Of a stretch of DNA of 58,131 nt, positions 29,148 to 36,920 are shown one piece after another. The stretch is from the IMG/VR virus record IMGVR_UViG_3300048011_000030, positions 1 to 58,131 of that record; one strand, 5' to 3'. Positions within the stretch are counted from its first letter, which is position 1. Each line of letters begins with the position of its first letter. The notes under the pieces were generated by a model. That model did no database searches. It worked only from the letters and a program-made list of their open reading frames with translations, and had not been told where the DNA came from. The position numbers were made by a program, and so were the translations under genes. Source of the stretch: a virus.

Positions 29148-30767
29148 CTATGTAGTTATGTAATCAAAACCAACCTCTTTATTCTGAAGTCGGGTAGTCT
29201 GTGCATCATATGTTGCAGCACCAGCATCACCCGTCTTACCTGTGAACCTAGACTTAAGAACCCTGAAGTTAACAGTGTTACGTTCGTATTCATCAGATGC
29301 TGTGAGGTTCCTAGAGAATGCAATGATGTCAAAGGATATCTGTTTGATAGAACCAGAGCCCTTGATGTCATCGATGGATGCAATGTTACCATCCTCGAAC
29401 GCCTTACCACCTTGTGCTTTACGAAGGTGAGAGATCAAACCTAGCCAGATGTTGTGTCGCTTGACGATTTTGAGGAGGTCGGACATGAACTTGTCGATGG
29501 CTTCGTTACCTGATAGACCGTCACTTCCTTCTGACACTGCGATTGTGATGTGGTCGAGGACCAGATATTTACAACCCATGAGGGCCATGTATTCGATCTT
29601 ATCAATGAGGCTGTCATCTCCAACTGATCCTTGGTGGTCGAGGAGGACGAGTCTCTCATCTCCAAACACTTGTTCAAAGCCCTGTCTAAGTTCATCTTCA
29701 GCCGGAGGTGTGTTTTCATTAAGCGACTTCTTGAGTACCATGCCAATGAACTTCTCTGCCGTATCTCCAACGCTCTCTTCCAGACTGATAAGCCCCACCC
29801 GATCTTCCGTTTTGTGGAGAAGATCCAGGATAATTTCTTTGATAATAGTAGACTTACCACTGCCAGTTCCAGAAGTGAATAGAGTAATCTCACCATGTCT
29901 AATTCCTTTTAGCTTATTATTTAAACCACTCAAACAATCAGGGTAGGGTACACACTCTACGTTCTGTCGTTGAATAAATTGATCCCAGATAGGTTTACCT
30001 GTAACGATACCTGAGGGGTTCCAACTCTGTGCATTCCACACACACTCTAGTAAAGTCTTCCAACCATGCTTAAGTAATGTAGCATTAGCGTCATTCTCTG
30101 GTAGCTTTGCGACTTTAGCTTTACCTGGTTTAATCATCTTACCCAGGAAGTCAGACATTTTCTTACCAGCTTCATCCTGATCCATCATAATCACGACAGT
30201 CTTGAAGGAGTTTATCCAATCCCTTTGAGCAAGAGCACAAGAGGTAGAAGATGAAGAAGGTACAGCAACCACAGAATAGGTTCTACCGTACTTTTCTTTG
30301 TACGCTTGGGCGACACTGAGTGCGTCGACTTCTCCTTCACATATGACCAACGTAAATCCTGATGTTGATTGTTGTTGTCCGAATAGTTCGACATTCTTAA
30401 AGTCTCCATGAGTACGAAACTCTTTAGGGAGCTTACGCTCTTTGTATGCAGACAGTTCTCCATTGATAGTGTAAGGGTAGAAGTGTGATTGAGGTTTGCC
30501 ATTAACATCTACAGACATCTTGACATTGTAATGATCAACCACATCCTGAGAGATCCCACGACTAGACATTGGATAGCTTCTGTATGTACTAATCTCATCG
30601 ATTATGGATGAGTTCATAAGGAAGTCTGTGTCTTCTATAAGTTCCATTGGTTCTCTTTCATTCATAAATATAGTTGTACCACATGAGAAGCAGTGGCTTC
30701 TTGGGTTGTCATCATTATATACATGGTTAGCATCAGAGCTTCCACATTTTTCACAATTAGTTTTCAC
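29148..30767 (-). CDS. Primase-helicase (T7 gp4-like, 539 aa)
   Basis: Bifunctional replication enzyme that lays RNA primers and unwinds the fork. An N-terminal zinc ribbon (CEKCG ... CFSCG) is followed by a TOPRIM primase core (CEGEVDALS and MMDQDEAGKK). The hexameric helicase domain has a Walker A motif SGTGSGKST, a Walker B segment LVLDH, and SHLRKAQGG. The length is close to the 566 residues of T7 gp4. GTG at 30767 is chosen because AAAGGGA is 7-9 bases upstream; TTG at 30770 is the alternative. The polymerase gene follows after 8 bases. Confidence 0.93.
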   Translation of the reverse strand: MKTNCEKCGSSDANHVYNDDNPRSHCFSCGTTIFMNEREPMELIEDTDFLMNSSIIDEISTYRSYPMSSRGISQDVVDHYNVKMSVDVNGKPQSHFYPYTINGELSAYKERKLPKEFRTHGDFKNVELFGQQQSTSGFTLVICEGEVDALSVAQAYKEKYGRTYSVVAVPSSSSTSCALAQRDWINSFKTVVIMMDQDEAGKKMSDFLGKMIKPGKAKVAKLPENDANATLLKHGWKTLLECVWNAQSWNPSGIVTGKPIWDQFIQRQNVECVPYPDCLSGLNNKLKGIRHGEITLFTSGTGSGKSTIIKEIILDLLHKTEDRVGLISLEESVGDTAEKFIGMVLKKSLNENTPPAEDELRQGFEQVFGDERLVLLDHQGSVGDDSLIDKIEYMALMGCKYLVLDHITIAVSEGSDGLSGNEAIDKFMSDLLKIVKRHNIWLGLISHLRKAQGGKAFEDGNIASIDDIKGSGSIKQISFDIIAFSRNLTASDEYERNTVNFRVLKSRFTGKTGDAGAATYDAQTTRLQNKEVGFDYITT

Positions 30768-30797
30768 CAATAATCCCTTTCGGTTTTTATGTCACGA

Positions 30798-31196
30798 TTA
30801 AGATTCTTTTTCATCCGAGTCTTTGAATGCTTCGAGGCCCACTTCAAGTTCTTCTGCTTTTGTAACTCGAACCCAGAGGTACTCTCTTCCTCGTTTAACT
30901 CTGTCTCTTTGAAGGATAATTCCTTGTACGGTTTTATCATTGAACTCCTCGAATATATTTTGATAGGTATCAAGTAAAGGTTTAATTATATTATCTAAGT
31001 CAGAGGCTTTGTTAGAGAGACCAGCATACACAATGAAGTGGACAGGGCTATCTTTAAAAGCCCATGTCTCACCCATTAGTATCATTGCCATCTCCTCTTG
31101 GAACCTCTTGTAGTCAGCTGTTTTGTAGGTTGTCCTGCCCTTCCTGACAAACATCCTGTTTGCCGATAGTGGTTTCATTTGGAATAGGTTTTCCAT
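30798..31196 (-). CDS. RusA-like Holliday junction endonuclease (132 aa)
   Basis: Cuts branched DNA during replication and before packaging. The N terminus has KPLSANRMF, followed by SDLDNIIKPLLD, and then FNDKTVQGI. These match RusA, where the D-x-D-N and a later D form the metal site. It takes the place that gp3 endonuclease I has in T7. The ATG at 31196 has GGAG 7-10 bases upstream; longer upstream frames would run through the HNH gene. It overlaps that gene by 83 bases. The C-terminal tail is acidic. Confidence 0.75.
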   Translation of the reverse strand: MENLFQMKPLSANRMFVRKGRTTYKTADYKRFQEEMAMILMGETWAFKDSPVHFIVYAGLSNKASDLDNIIKPLLDTYQNIFEEFNDKTVQGIILQRDRVKRGREYLWVRVTKAEELEVGLEAFKDSDEKES

Positions 31197-31467
31197 TACG
31201 CCTCTCCGCTGTTCGGATAGCATGACAGTTATGACACACCACTTCTGTTTTAAATACTTCATTAAGTATATCACCGATATCTTTATCACAAGAGATCATT
31301 CGAGATACGTTGTGAAGCTTCTCATACTTAGGTAGATGGTCAAAGCCTAGGGCATCTGGGTGTTTATTATAACCACAATCAGTACACCCTATGTCAGTCT
31401 TCAGTATGCCTATGAACTGACGCTTGCTCTTTCGACTTATACTCTTCAATTTGTTTCTTAATGTCAT
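31114..31467 (-). CDS. HNH endonuclease-like protein (117 aa)
   Basis: Two zinc-type cysteine pairs (CTDCG and CHNCH) flank FDHLPKYEKLHNV, the arrangement of small free-standing HNH nucleases. The frame overlaps the exonuclease gene by 74 bases and the RusA-like gene by 83, both out of frame, and has no strong ribosome binding site. It could be a homing-type nuclease that settled in the replication genes, or a helper of DNA processing. If the real start is internal, the overlap would shrink, but the first cysteine pair argues for most of this frame being used. Confidence 0.65.
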   Translation of the reverse strand: MTLRNKLKSISRKSKRQFIGILKTDIGCTDCGYNKHPDALGFDHLPKYEKLHNVSRMISCDKDIGDILNEVFKTEVVCHNCHAIRTAERRNGKPIPNETTIGKQDVCQEGQDNLQNS

Positions 31468-32143
31468 CTAGTTCTTCCCAAGATGTTAGCATTGTTAATA
31501 GACGCTTGGAAGTGTCCGGATTACCGGCCCCATTTGTTCTCCAAGCAGCTCGCACCCTATTCCACCTGCGGTGCATAGGAACTCCGTGTAGTATCTTCTC
31601 TGCTTTCTTAGGTCCAATTCCCTTAATTCCAGGGATATTATCAGACCTATCACCAGTAAGACATTGGAGCATAAGCTTAAGATTAGCAGTGTCTTCATCA
31701 ACTTCTGTAATTTCTTTCTTAACGAAGTTGTAATGTGTTCCAGGAATCTGGAGAAGATCTTTGTCAATCCCAACTACTGTATACTCCTGATCAACAGACC
31801 TACACTCAGCAGCCCATATGGCAACAAGGTCATCTGCTTCCATATCATTTGCCTCAACAGCAGAATACTTCTCAACCATGTACTTGTGCCCATAGTTCAG
31901 TGCTTTTTTAACGTCAGGTTCTATCTCCTTTCGGGTTTCTTTGTAGGCAGGGTAGATCTCCTTTCGGAAATTACCCTTACCTTTAATTGCTACGAGGAAA
32001 CTATCAGACCCACAGTTACGTTGGATCTCTCTCATAGTATTGTCAATTCCCACACGTATCTCTTTCTGTTTGGTTGTTACACAAGCCATCCGAAAGTAGA
32101 TTGAGTCTGAGTCTACCAGTATTACTGCATTATCAGTGAACAT
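31394..32143 (-). CDS. 5'-3' exonuclease (T7 gp6 / FEN family, 249 aa)
   Basis: Removes RNA primers and digests host DNA. Acidic metal-binding motifs are visible: VDSDS near the N terminus, EADDLVA, and GIDKDLLQIPG. These are followed by the helix-hairpin-helix segment TGDRSDNIPGIKGIGPKKA that grips DNA. The start ATG lies in the end of the DNA polymerase gene (11-base overlap), indicating translational coupling. The length is about 50 residues less than T7 gp6. The 3' end overlaps the HNH frame. Confidence 0.9.
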   Translation of the reverse strand: MFTDNAVILVDSDSIYFRMACVTTKQKEIRVGIDNTMREIQRNCGSDSFLVAIKGKGNFRKEIYPAYKETRKEIEPDVKKALNYGHKYMVEKYSAVEANDMEADDLVAIWAAECRSVDQEYTVVGIDKDLLQIPGTHYNFVKKEITEVDEDTANLKLMLQCLTGDRSDNIPGIKGIGPKKAEKILHGVPMHRRWNRVRAAWRTNGAGNPDTSKRLLTMLTSWEELDDIKKQIEEYKSKEQASVHRHTED

Positions 32144-33971
32144 CTGCGTAGCTTTCTCCTATTACATAATCACCACCATTCATACATGTTACACCGAACA
32201 TCTCTGGACCAGCAGCAAAGGACTCTGTTAGAATTTCCCCAACACGTTTAGCATCGTCGGGGTGTGATTGGAATGCCATCTCATCATGGTAGAACAAACG
32301 AGGTTCAGCACGTAGTTTCTCTTCACGTATCTTATCCCATGCCCACATAAGTGAAGCCTTACAGGTCACACCTTCAGCAGCTTGGAGTAAGTAGTTAAGA
32401 GTTTGATGACCAGACCCACAGAATACAGGGCGTCCATCAAGAGCAGGGAACCATCCATCACCTTGTTGGTTAGATGTTTTGTTCCAGATGTTTAGAAGTT
32501 TCTTCTTGAGTTCTTCCAAACCTTTGATACCTTTAGCAAAATCAGCACGAGACTTACGCCCTACTTCGCTGTTTGATTTGCCTGATAGAACTTGTCCCAG
32601 CTTAGCATCACCAGCACCAAAGAGATAAGCATATAGATACCCTTTGGCGACACCCCTTGAGCATCCAAGAGCATCAGCATTTCTTTGGTGTTGATCCCCA
32701 TAACGGACCTCATTAGTGAAATCGTCATTCCCCACATAATGACAAAGACCACGTAGCTGGTTACCAGCACTATCGGCACCAACAATAACGTACCCTGGAT
32801 CAGGTTTAAGCATCCCACGTATCTCTTTACCCCAAGGTGTTTCAATACCTGGGAGGTTTGCGATAACTTCGTGACGTACTCTGAAGGTAGGAGTACCAAT
32901 AGTCCACATGTTACCATGAAGTCGTTTATCATCTGAGCTCTCTACCTTTTCTACCCAGCCCTCCATAAGAGAAGCTTTGTGACGCAATACATAGTACTCG
33001 TCTACCATCATACCAATTTCCCCAAGCTTAGCTAATGAGGATGTTGTGAGTTTAGGTCCAGTGGTTACCCATTCTCTTCCGATTTTCTTTCGGTTGTATT
33101 CATCTGGTTTCCATCCGATAGTGGCAAGCCAATCCTTAACCGCTTCTTGTGATCCCAGTTTAGCTTGTTCCTTAGTTGTTCGTTGGAATTTGAAATCTGG
33201 TCCCGCGAGATGGGTGTCTGTGACCGAGACTTCCGTTCCAAAATATTCAGTAAGCAGCTTGGCAGTCGTCGCATTATATTTTCCATTCTTATTGTACTTA
33301 GGTGACTTAGGTTCTTTGTCAATGTAGACAACCTTAGTACCCATCTGAGGCTCAATGATGTCAGAGATCTCAGCCATACGTTGTTGCATTGTACCTAATA
33401 GGGTTTTAGCTTCTTCCATATCAAAGTACCAGCCCCTGCTCTTGCAGAATGCATTGAACTTAGCTGTCTCATGTTCTGCTTGCATACCCAATTTAATCTT
33501 AGGATTATACGCAGCAACCTTCTTGTACTCTGAGAGTAATTCATTGTACACATCGACATTCACACGAACATCTTGCACACAATAACGTAGCATTTCACGT
33601 GAGTAAGCATCCCAACCACCTTCATATGTGATCTTGCTGTTGCCAAGGTGTTCACCCCAACCTGCAAGACCATGCTTATGTGGACGCTTGTAACGTAGAA
33701 CCTGAGACATAACCCACGTATCGTGCAAGCGTTTCTCATTAAGTGTAGTGCCACACAGCTTGTCCATGACCATATTATCAAAACCTATAATGTTATGGCC
33801 TACTAGTAGCTCTGCGTTCTGTAGTAGTGCAGCACCATCAGCGATAGAACCATGTAGGTTATCGTGATCAGAGAACTTATAGATCTGATTGGTGTCTAAG
33901 TTCTGTGCAACAATCATCCATATAGTATCCGGAGTAAGACCATTACATTCTATATCATAACATAAACGCAT
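32133..33971 (-). CDS. Family A DNA polymerase (612 aa)
   Basis: The phage replicase. An N-terminal 3'-5' proofreading domain has D6/E8 in YDIECNG, then GHNIIGFDN, and YCVQDVRVN. The polymerase domain has motif A GADSAGNQLRG (D400), motif B RGVAKGYLYAYLFGAG and motif C YHDEMAF (D563). At 612 residues it is shorter than T7 gp5 (704), and I see no clear thioredoxin-binding insertion or DnaJ-type cysteine repeat. AAGGA is 8 bases before the ATG. It is followed by an overlapping exonuclease gene. Confidence 0.94.
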   Translation of the reverse strand: MRLCYDIECNGLTPDTIWMIVAQNLDTNQIYKFSDHDNLHGSIADGAALLQNAELLVGHNIIGFDNMVMDKLCGTTLNEKRLHDTWVMSQVLRYKRPHKHGLAGWGEHLGNSKITYEGGWDAYSREMLRYCVQDVRVNVDVYNELLSEYKKVAAYNPKIKLGMQAEHETAKFNAFCKSRGWYFDMEEAKTLLGTMQQRMAEISDIIEPQMGTKVVYIDKEPKSPKYNKNGKYNATTAKLLTEYFGTEVSVTDTHLAGPDFKFQRTTKEQAKLGSQEAVKDWLATIGWKPDEYNRKKIGREWVTTGPKLTTSSLAKLGEIGMMVDEYYVLRHKASLMEGWVEKVESSDDKRLHGNMWTIGTPTFRVRHEVIANLPGIETPWGKEIRGMLKPDPGYVIVGADSAGNQLRGLCHYVGNDDFTNEVRYGDQHQRNADALGCSRGVAKGYLYAYLFGAGDAKLGQVLSGKSNSEVGRKSRADFAKGIKGLEELKKKLLNIWNKTSNQQGDGWFPALDGRPVFCGSGHQTLNYLLQAAEGVTCKASLMWAWDKIREEKLRAEPRLFYHDEMAFQSHPDDAKRVGEILTESFAAGPEMFGVTCMNGGDYVIGESYADVH

Positions 33972-33985
33972 GTTGCGTCCTTTCT

Positions 33986-34207
33986 TTACTTGTTTAAGTA
34001 CATCTTAAGATCATTATACCCACCAATAAATACATTCTTGTGGTAGATAATTGGTACAGTATTCATCATAGATCTCTCCATGATTGATTTACCTAATTCT
34101 TTTTGAATATCAATAGCATATTCAGTAAAACCTTCTCCGGTTTCTCGTAGTAATTCCTTAGCCTTGTCACAGAATGGACAATTGGATATACTATACACCT
34201 CATACAT
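33986..34207 (-). CDS. Glutaredoxin (73 aa)
   Basis: A full small glutaredoxin with the redox motif CPFC near residue 10, the cis-proline loop NTVPII and the closing GG (IGGYNDL). It would pass electrons to ribonucleotide reductase, encoded far away at 5112, to keep dNTP synthesis running. The start overlaps the DUF1289 gene end by 8 bases. It sits just upstream of the DNA polymerase, which fits a joint replication-supply function. Confidence 0.9.
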   Translation of the reverse strand: MYEVYSISNCPFCDKAKELLRETGEGFTEYAIDIQKELGKSIMERSMMNTVPIIYHKNVFIGGYNDLKMYLNK

Positions 34208-34412
34208 TTTGTTTATCCTCCAAGGATTTCATAATATTCTTACGTTTATCTTCAGAGTAGTCACGCCAATCTTGGATGTCTTTAAGAGACCTTCCACAAC
34301 TTAGACAATGATCTTCTCCTACTTTACACTCCTTAACACAAGGTGAGCTTGCGGTTGTTATTAGAGTAGTATCACTAAAGTCTGCCTCTAAAGGCCACTC
34401 ATTGTCTGTCAC
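34200..34412 (-). CDS. DUF1289-like small zinc-type protein (70 aa)
   Basis: The core, [20 protein letters not shown] followed by [13 protein letters not shown], matches the four-cysteine DUF1289 domain common in proteobacteria. Its function is unknown and it probably binds a metal. GTG at 34412 is preferred because GAGGAGG stands 6 bases upstream; longer upstream frames run through the preceding gene. Overlap with both neighbours suggests coupled translation. It looks host-derived. Confidence 0.75.
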   Translation of the reverse strand: MTDNEWPLEADFSDTTLITTASSPCVKECKVGEDHCLSCGRSLKDIQDWRDYSEDKRKNIMKSLEDKQNV

Positions 34413-34611
34413 GAAGCACCTCCTCATACTTGTTGAACAACTGCTCAAACTTCCACTGGTACACTTGCTGCATACCAAGAAGGGCGTTCATCAGTTCATC
34501 TTGTGTAGGGTCACGCTCACCATCACCTATCTGCTTGAAGACAACCTCAAGGTCATTGCATACCTGCCAGCAATCCATTATCATTGGTTCTAAGTCATAT
34601 AGTTTAGGCAT
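34399..34611 (-). CDS. Hypothetical helical protein (70 aa)
   Basis: Starts at ATG 34611, which overlaps the previous gene; a GTG two codons upstream is possible. The protein is acidic and helical, with [14 protein letters not shown] and [15 protein letters not shown] forming possible coiled coils. No known family is recognised. It sits between a 51-aa gene and the DUF1289 gene in a chain of overlapping frames. Confidence 0.65.
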   Translation of the reverse strand: MPKLYDLEPMIMDCWQVCNDLEVVFKQIGDGERDPTQDELMNALLGMQQVYQWKFEQLFNKYEEVLRDRQ

Positions 34612-34759
34612 CCTCACCCTCCCAGTGTAGGCCAGTTTTAATTAACGACACAAAGCCCACGTTAAAGATGGCTGCGAATGTCTTTGGGTCACACTCTACC
34701 TGCAACGTAGCACTGCCATCCTCATGCTCAGTTATTTCAGTTATCTTTACTTTACTCAT
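34604..34759 (-). CDS. Small hypothetical protein (51 aa)
   Basis: A short frame beginning [16 protein letters not shown] and ending GLHWEGEDA. Its ATG overlaps the thyX stop by 8 bases and its stop overlaps the next gene by 8 bases, the same spacing as neighbouring gene pairs, which supports that it is real. It looks like a small beta-rich, acidic protein. Function unknown. Confidence 0.65.
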   Translation of the reverse strand: MSKVKITEITEHEDGSATLQVECDPKTFAAIFNVGFVSLIKTGLHWEGEDA

Positions 34760-35417
34760 CGTCATTCTCCGTCAGTGCATCCCAGCTGACAGGGAATAAC
34801 TCAATCATCTTGTGGTCTATCTGCTTTGCTACCTCTCGTGTCTCTACCTGTGTGTCAGGCTTGCAGCGCAGGTTACACATATCAGCGAAGGCATCCAAGC
34901 TGCCTGACCAGTACCACTCAGTCATAGTAGACTGTGGCAGTACCATCCGTGCTTGCTCAGGGGCTACACCTGCATCTAGTAAGGCATTGTACGCACAGAG
35001 TGCCTCATGTGGGCTGTCCGATACTATAGTATCATCCAGTGTTCCAAGTTTAACCTCACCCTCAGAACCCTGCTTCTTGTCAGCACTTCGCCCACGCCAC
35101 ACTTCAGGTACATAGAACTCAGGCTCATCATCTACATACCGCCTAGAAATCTCGTTCCATCTTAAGAACTTATGCTTGACTAGCTGTCGTGCTACAAATA
35201 TCGGAGCCTTAACGTGGAAGGATGCGAAGCAATGCCCAAATGGACTGATGTGGTTATGCTTGGCTAGGTAACGAATGAGCTTATCATCCTTAGCCTTTAG
35301 CTTAGGTGGTCCCCACGGGTCGTCTTCCATCTCAGATGTCTTACCGAATGACACACGGGCTGCGTTAGCTACAGTCAAGTCATTACCCATGTGGTCAATG
35401 TACGTTGCTTTAATCAT
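34752..35417 (-). CDS. thyX: Flavin-dependent thymidylate synthase ThyX (221 aa)
   Basis: Makes dTMP from dUMP with FAD and methylene-folate, supplying phage DNA synthesis. The characteristic motif is present as KHKFLRWNEISRRY (K81-Y94), where N88, E89, S91 and R93 correspond to the nucleotide and flavin site. The usual RHR at its start is KHK here (K81, H82, K83), a conservative but unusual change. The upstream HISPFGHCFASFHVKAP segment also fits the family. The start overlaps the DUF1127 gene end by 8 bases. Confidence 0.92.
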   Translation of the reverse strand: MIKATYIDHMGNDLTVANAARVSFGKTSEMEDDPWGPPKLKAKDDKLIRYLAKHNHISPFGHCFASFHVKAPIFVARQLVKHKFLRWNEISRRYVDDEPEFYVPEVWRGRSADKKQGSEGEVKLGTLDDTIVSDSPHEALCAYNALLDAGVAPEQARMVLPQSTMTEWYWSGSLDAFADMCNLRCKPDTQVETREVAKQIDHKMIELFPVSWDALTENDDE

Positions 35418-35619
35418 TCTTTTTACTTTCCTGCTCAGTGATGTTACGTACAGTTCGGTGAAAGTCTATAACACTACGTGCTACTTCGTCAATCTGAGTA
35501 CGATGTATACCCACATCACGAAGCTCTAGGTCATTAAGTTGATGGAGTGCTTTAATAGTTTCATTCATATTACGTCTGCGTCTTAGTGTTTCTCGTATCT
35601 CTTTAATCTTATCAAACAT
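35410..35619 (-). CDS. DUF1127-like protein (69 aa)
   Basis: The segment LHQLNDLELRDVGIHRTQI fits the DUF1127 pattern (helix, L-x-D-x-x-L-x-D-I-G). Small Arg-rich DUF1127 proteins are numerous in alphaproteobacteria, and some affect RNA turnover and phosphate or stress responses. The N terminus (ETLRRRRN) is also Arg-rich. Finding one in a phage suggests capture of a host regulator that could alter host RNA metabolism. Both ends overlap neighbouring genes. Confidence 0.7.
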   Translation of the reverse strand: MFDKIKEIRETLRRRRNMNETIKALHQLNDLELRDVGIHRTQIDEVARSVIDFHRTVRNITEQESKKND

Positions 35620-35797
35620 TTAAAGCTTCCTTTATTTTTTTATCAGTGTAGTCCATATACTTACTAGGTATACCATCTTCGTAACAACGTTTATACACCA
35701 TCTCTGTGAATGTTTTCTCAGTAGAGAAATCACCGAACATGTAGACATTCCGTATGATTTCTTCAATGTCCGTTGCTATTTTATTAAAGCCACCCAT
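35612..35797 (-). CDS. Small hypothetical protein (61 aa)
   Basis: A small protein, beginning MGGFNKIATDIEEIIRN, whose start overlaps the DUF3310 gene stop by one base (TAATG) and whose stop overlaps the DUF1127 gene. Charged and helical, with Tyr-rich patches (YKRCYEDGIPSKYMDY). No family is recognised. Confidence 0.6.
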   Translation of the reverse strand: MGGFNKIATDIEEIIRNVYMFGDFSTEKTFTEMVYKRCYEDGIPSKYMDYTDKKIKEALNV

Positions 35798-36042
35798 TAG
35801 ATGTAATCCCGCATATTCTTATCAAGCTGCTCTATACGCATCTCTGCGTACCGGATGACTTTACGTAGGTCTGTTATCTCTGACCCAATACCATCTTCAC
35901 CCTCATACATCTTATGACCAGCCCTCATGGAGTATTTAATAATGTTACCAACATGAAATGGTAAGTCATTCTCCATGATGAATGTAATAGGTTCTATTTT
36001 ATAACGTGTGTAGTGTGAAGGTTTGTTAACAATATCTGACAT
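35797..36042 (-). CDS. DUF3310-family protein (T7 gp1.7-like region), 81 aa
   Basis: NKPSHYTRYKIEPITFI, followed by GNIIKYSMRAGHK and DLRKVIRYAEM, is the typical DUF3310 sequence, a small phage family that includes the nucleotide-kinase-like region of T7 gp1.7. It probably acts in nucleotide metabolism. AAAGGG precedes the ATG. It is the first leftward gene after the terminase island and lies 54 bases downstream of repeat element A, a possible promoter hairpin. Confidence 0.8.
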   Translation of the reverse strand: MSDIVNKPSHYTRYKIEPITFIMENDLPFHVGNIIKYSMRAGHKMYEGEDGIGSEITDLRKVIRYAEMRIEQLDKNMRDYI

Positions 36043-36051
36043 TTTATGCCC

Positions 36052-36074
36052 TTTCTTTAAGTTCCTTATAGAGA
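36052..36074 (+). promoter_or_regulatory. Putative phage promoter for the small terminase gene
   Basis: Contains TTTCTTTAAGTTCCTTATAG followed by AGA, with the invariant TAAGTTCCTTATAG core shared by four other sites. G36071 is the predicted start of RNA. It points away from the surrounding leftward genes and toward the single + strand gene at 36146. A 7-bp hairpin (36074-36091) begins 4 bases into the predicted transcript. Confidence 0.75.
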
Positions 36075-36095
36075 AGAGAGTTGTCTCTCTTTTAA

Positions 36096-36118
36096 AATCC
36101 GACCCCCGTGGTCGGATT
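36096..36118. repeat. Repeat element A (conserved hairpin)
   Basis: AATCCGACC (36096-36104) pairs with GGTCGGATT (36110-36118) around CCCGT. It is one of four copies of an element that reads, on the - strand, as TATGAATCCG, a CC-ACA-GG-like core, CGGATT and an A/G-rich tail TTTAAAAAGAGAGA. Here it is 54 bases upstream of the DUF3310 gene and in the leader of the terminase gene on the other strand. Confidence 0.8.
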
Positions 36119-36145
36119 CATAAAGTATTATAAGAGGTAATCACT

Positions 36146-36538
36146 ATGACTAGAGAGGTTCATCCAAACAGCCTTAAGAATTTAGCACCTTCATTCACCA
36201 AAGACAATGCTCGTGAGATGCAATTAAAATCTGCAGCTTCCCGTAAGGCAGCTAGAGATGCTAGAGAAGCTTTGAAGATGAGTATGAAAGATTGGCGTCA
36301 GTACAAGGAAGATGTGCTAGATCATATTGATATGAACTCTCTTGATGTCTTGAAGATCCTTATGTTCAAAGCTTTGGACAAAGAAGATTTTGATACAGCT
36401 AGTGATCTCGCAGCAAAAGTTGCAGAGTATGAGCAACCCAAACTACAGCGCAGGGAACTCCAAATTGAGGAGATAGGTGCTGAGAGTTTGTCTGATGAAG
36501 AACTCGACGATAAGATACGAGCACTGCGGATAGTGTGA
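36146..36538 (+). CDS. Probable terminase small subunit (130 aa)
   Basis: The N terminus, HPNSLKNLAPSFTKDNARE, is typical of small terminase subunits and is followed by a Lys/Arg/Ala-rich helix and an acidic C terminus (SDEELDDKIRALRIV). This protein recognises phage DNA and guides the large subunit (42395-44047) in packaging. It stands alone on the + strand inside the leftward block, with its own promoter (36052), a ribosome binding site AAGAGGT and a terminator (36632). The separation of the two terminase genes by about 6 kb is unusual. Confidence 0.65.
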   Translation: MTREVHPNSLKNLAPSFTKDNAREMQLKSAASRKAARDAREALKMSMKDWRQYKEDVLDHIDMNSLDVLKILMFKALDKEDFDTASDLAAKVAEYEQPKLQRRELQIEEIGAESLSDEELDDKIRALRIV

Positions 36539-36568
36539 GGTTCTAGTAGAACCTGAAAGAAAATGCCT

Positions 36569-36627
36569 GTGCGCTTTGTCGGTTATCTAAAAAAACAAGT
36601 AAGTGCGCTTTGTCGGTTATCTAAAAA
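36569..36627. repeat. Tandem 25-bp repeat after the small terminase gene
   Basis: GTGCGCTTTGTCGG followed by TTATCTAAAAA occurs exactly twice, at 36569-36593 and 36603-36627, a 34-bp period with a 9-bp spacer. A shortened relative (GCTTTGTCGG) is at 39369-39378, at the edge of the structured region. Possible protein-binding or priming sites; no coding role is visible. Confidence 0.8.
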
Positions 36628-36631
36628 TTAT

Positions 36632-36676
36632 AAGAACCCAAAGATTCTCTGTGAGAGTCTCTGGGTTCTTTTTTTT
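36632..36676 (+). terminator. Intrinsic terminator of the small terminase gene
   Basis: AAGAACCCA pairs with TGGGTTCTT, with a further inner helix (TCTC and GAGA), followed by eight T bases (36669-36676). The T-run enters the stop codon of the opposite gene (36675). The reverse side has only a weak T-run, so leftward transcripts probably pass less efficiently but may not fully stop. Confidence 0.85.
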
Positions 36677-36920
36677 ATTTCCATAGGAGTCCGTGGAATC
36701 CCTCTGTAGAGTCAAAGGATTTTATAAGATCCTTAAACATCCTGGGTGACATAGTTACTACATCGTATCCCTCAATGTCTTGATTGAATTGTCTCATAGA
36801 TACATAGCCTTCGTATTCTCCAGCGTTTTCTATGATTACCCCAAGGTCAAGATCATCTCCTGAATCATCCATAATAACTATCTCAGTCGTCCAGGGTTTT
36901 TCTTCGATTGTGAATGGCAT
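36675..36920 (-). CDS. Hypothetical acidic protein (81 aa)
   Basis: Last gene of the segment between the SSB region and the terminase island. Begins MPFTIEEKPWTTEIVIMDD and ends DSTEGFHGLLWK. Strongly acidic with beta character. It starts in the stop of the preceding gene (TAATG). No family is recognised; small acidic proteins of this kind in early phage operons are sometimes DNA-mimic inhibitors, but I have no specific evidence. Confidence 0.6.
   Translation of the reverse strand: MPFTIEEKPWTTEIVIMDDSGDDLDLGVIIENAGEYEGYVSMRQFNQDIEGYDVVTMSPRMFKDLIKSFDSTEGFHGLLWK

Noticed and set aside
29449-29946. A 165-codon + strand frame inside the primase-helicase gene
   Set aside because: It is antisense to a well-supported gene with conserved motifs and has no ribosome binding site.
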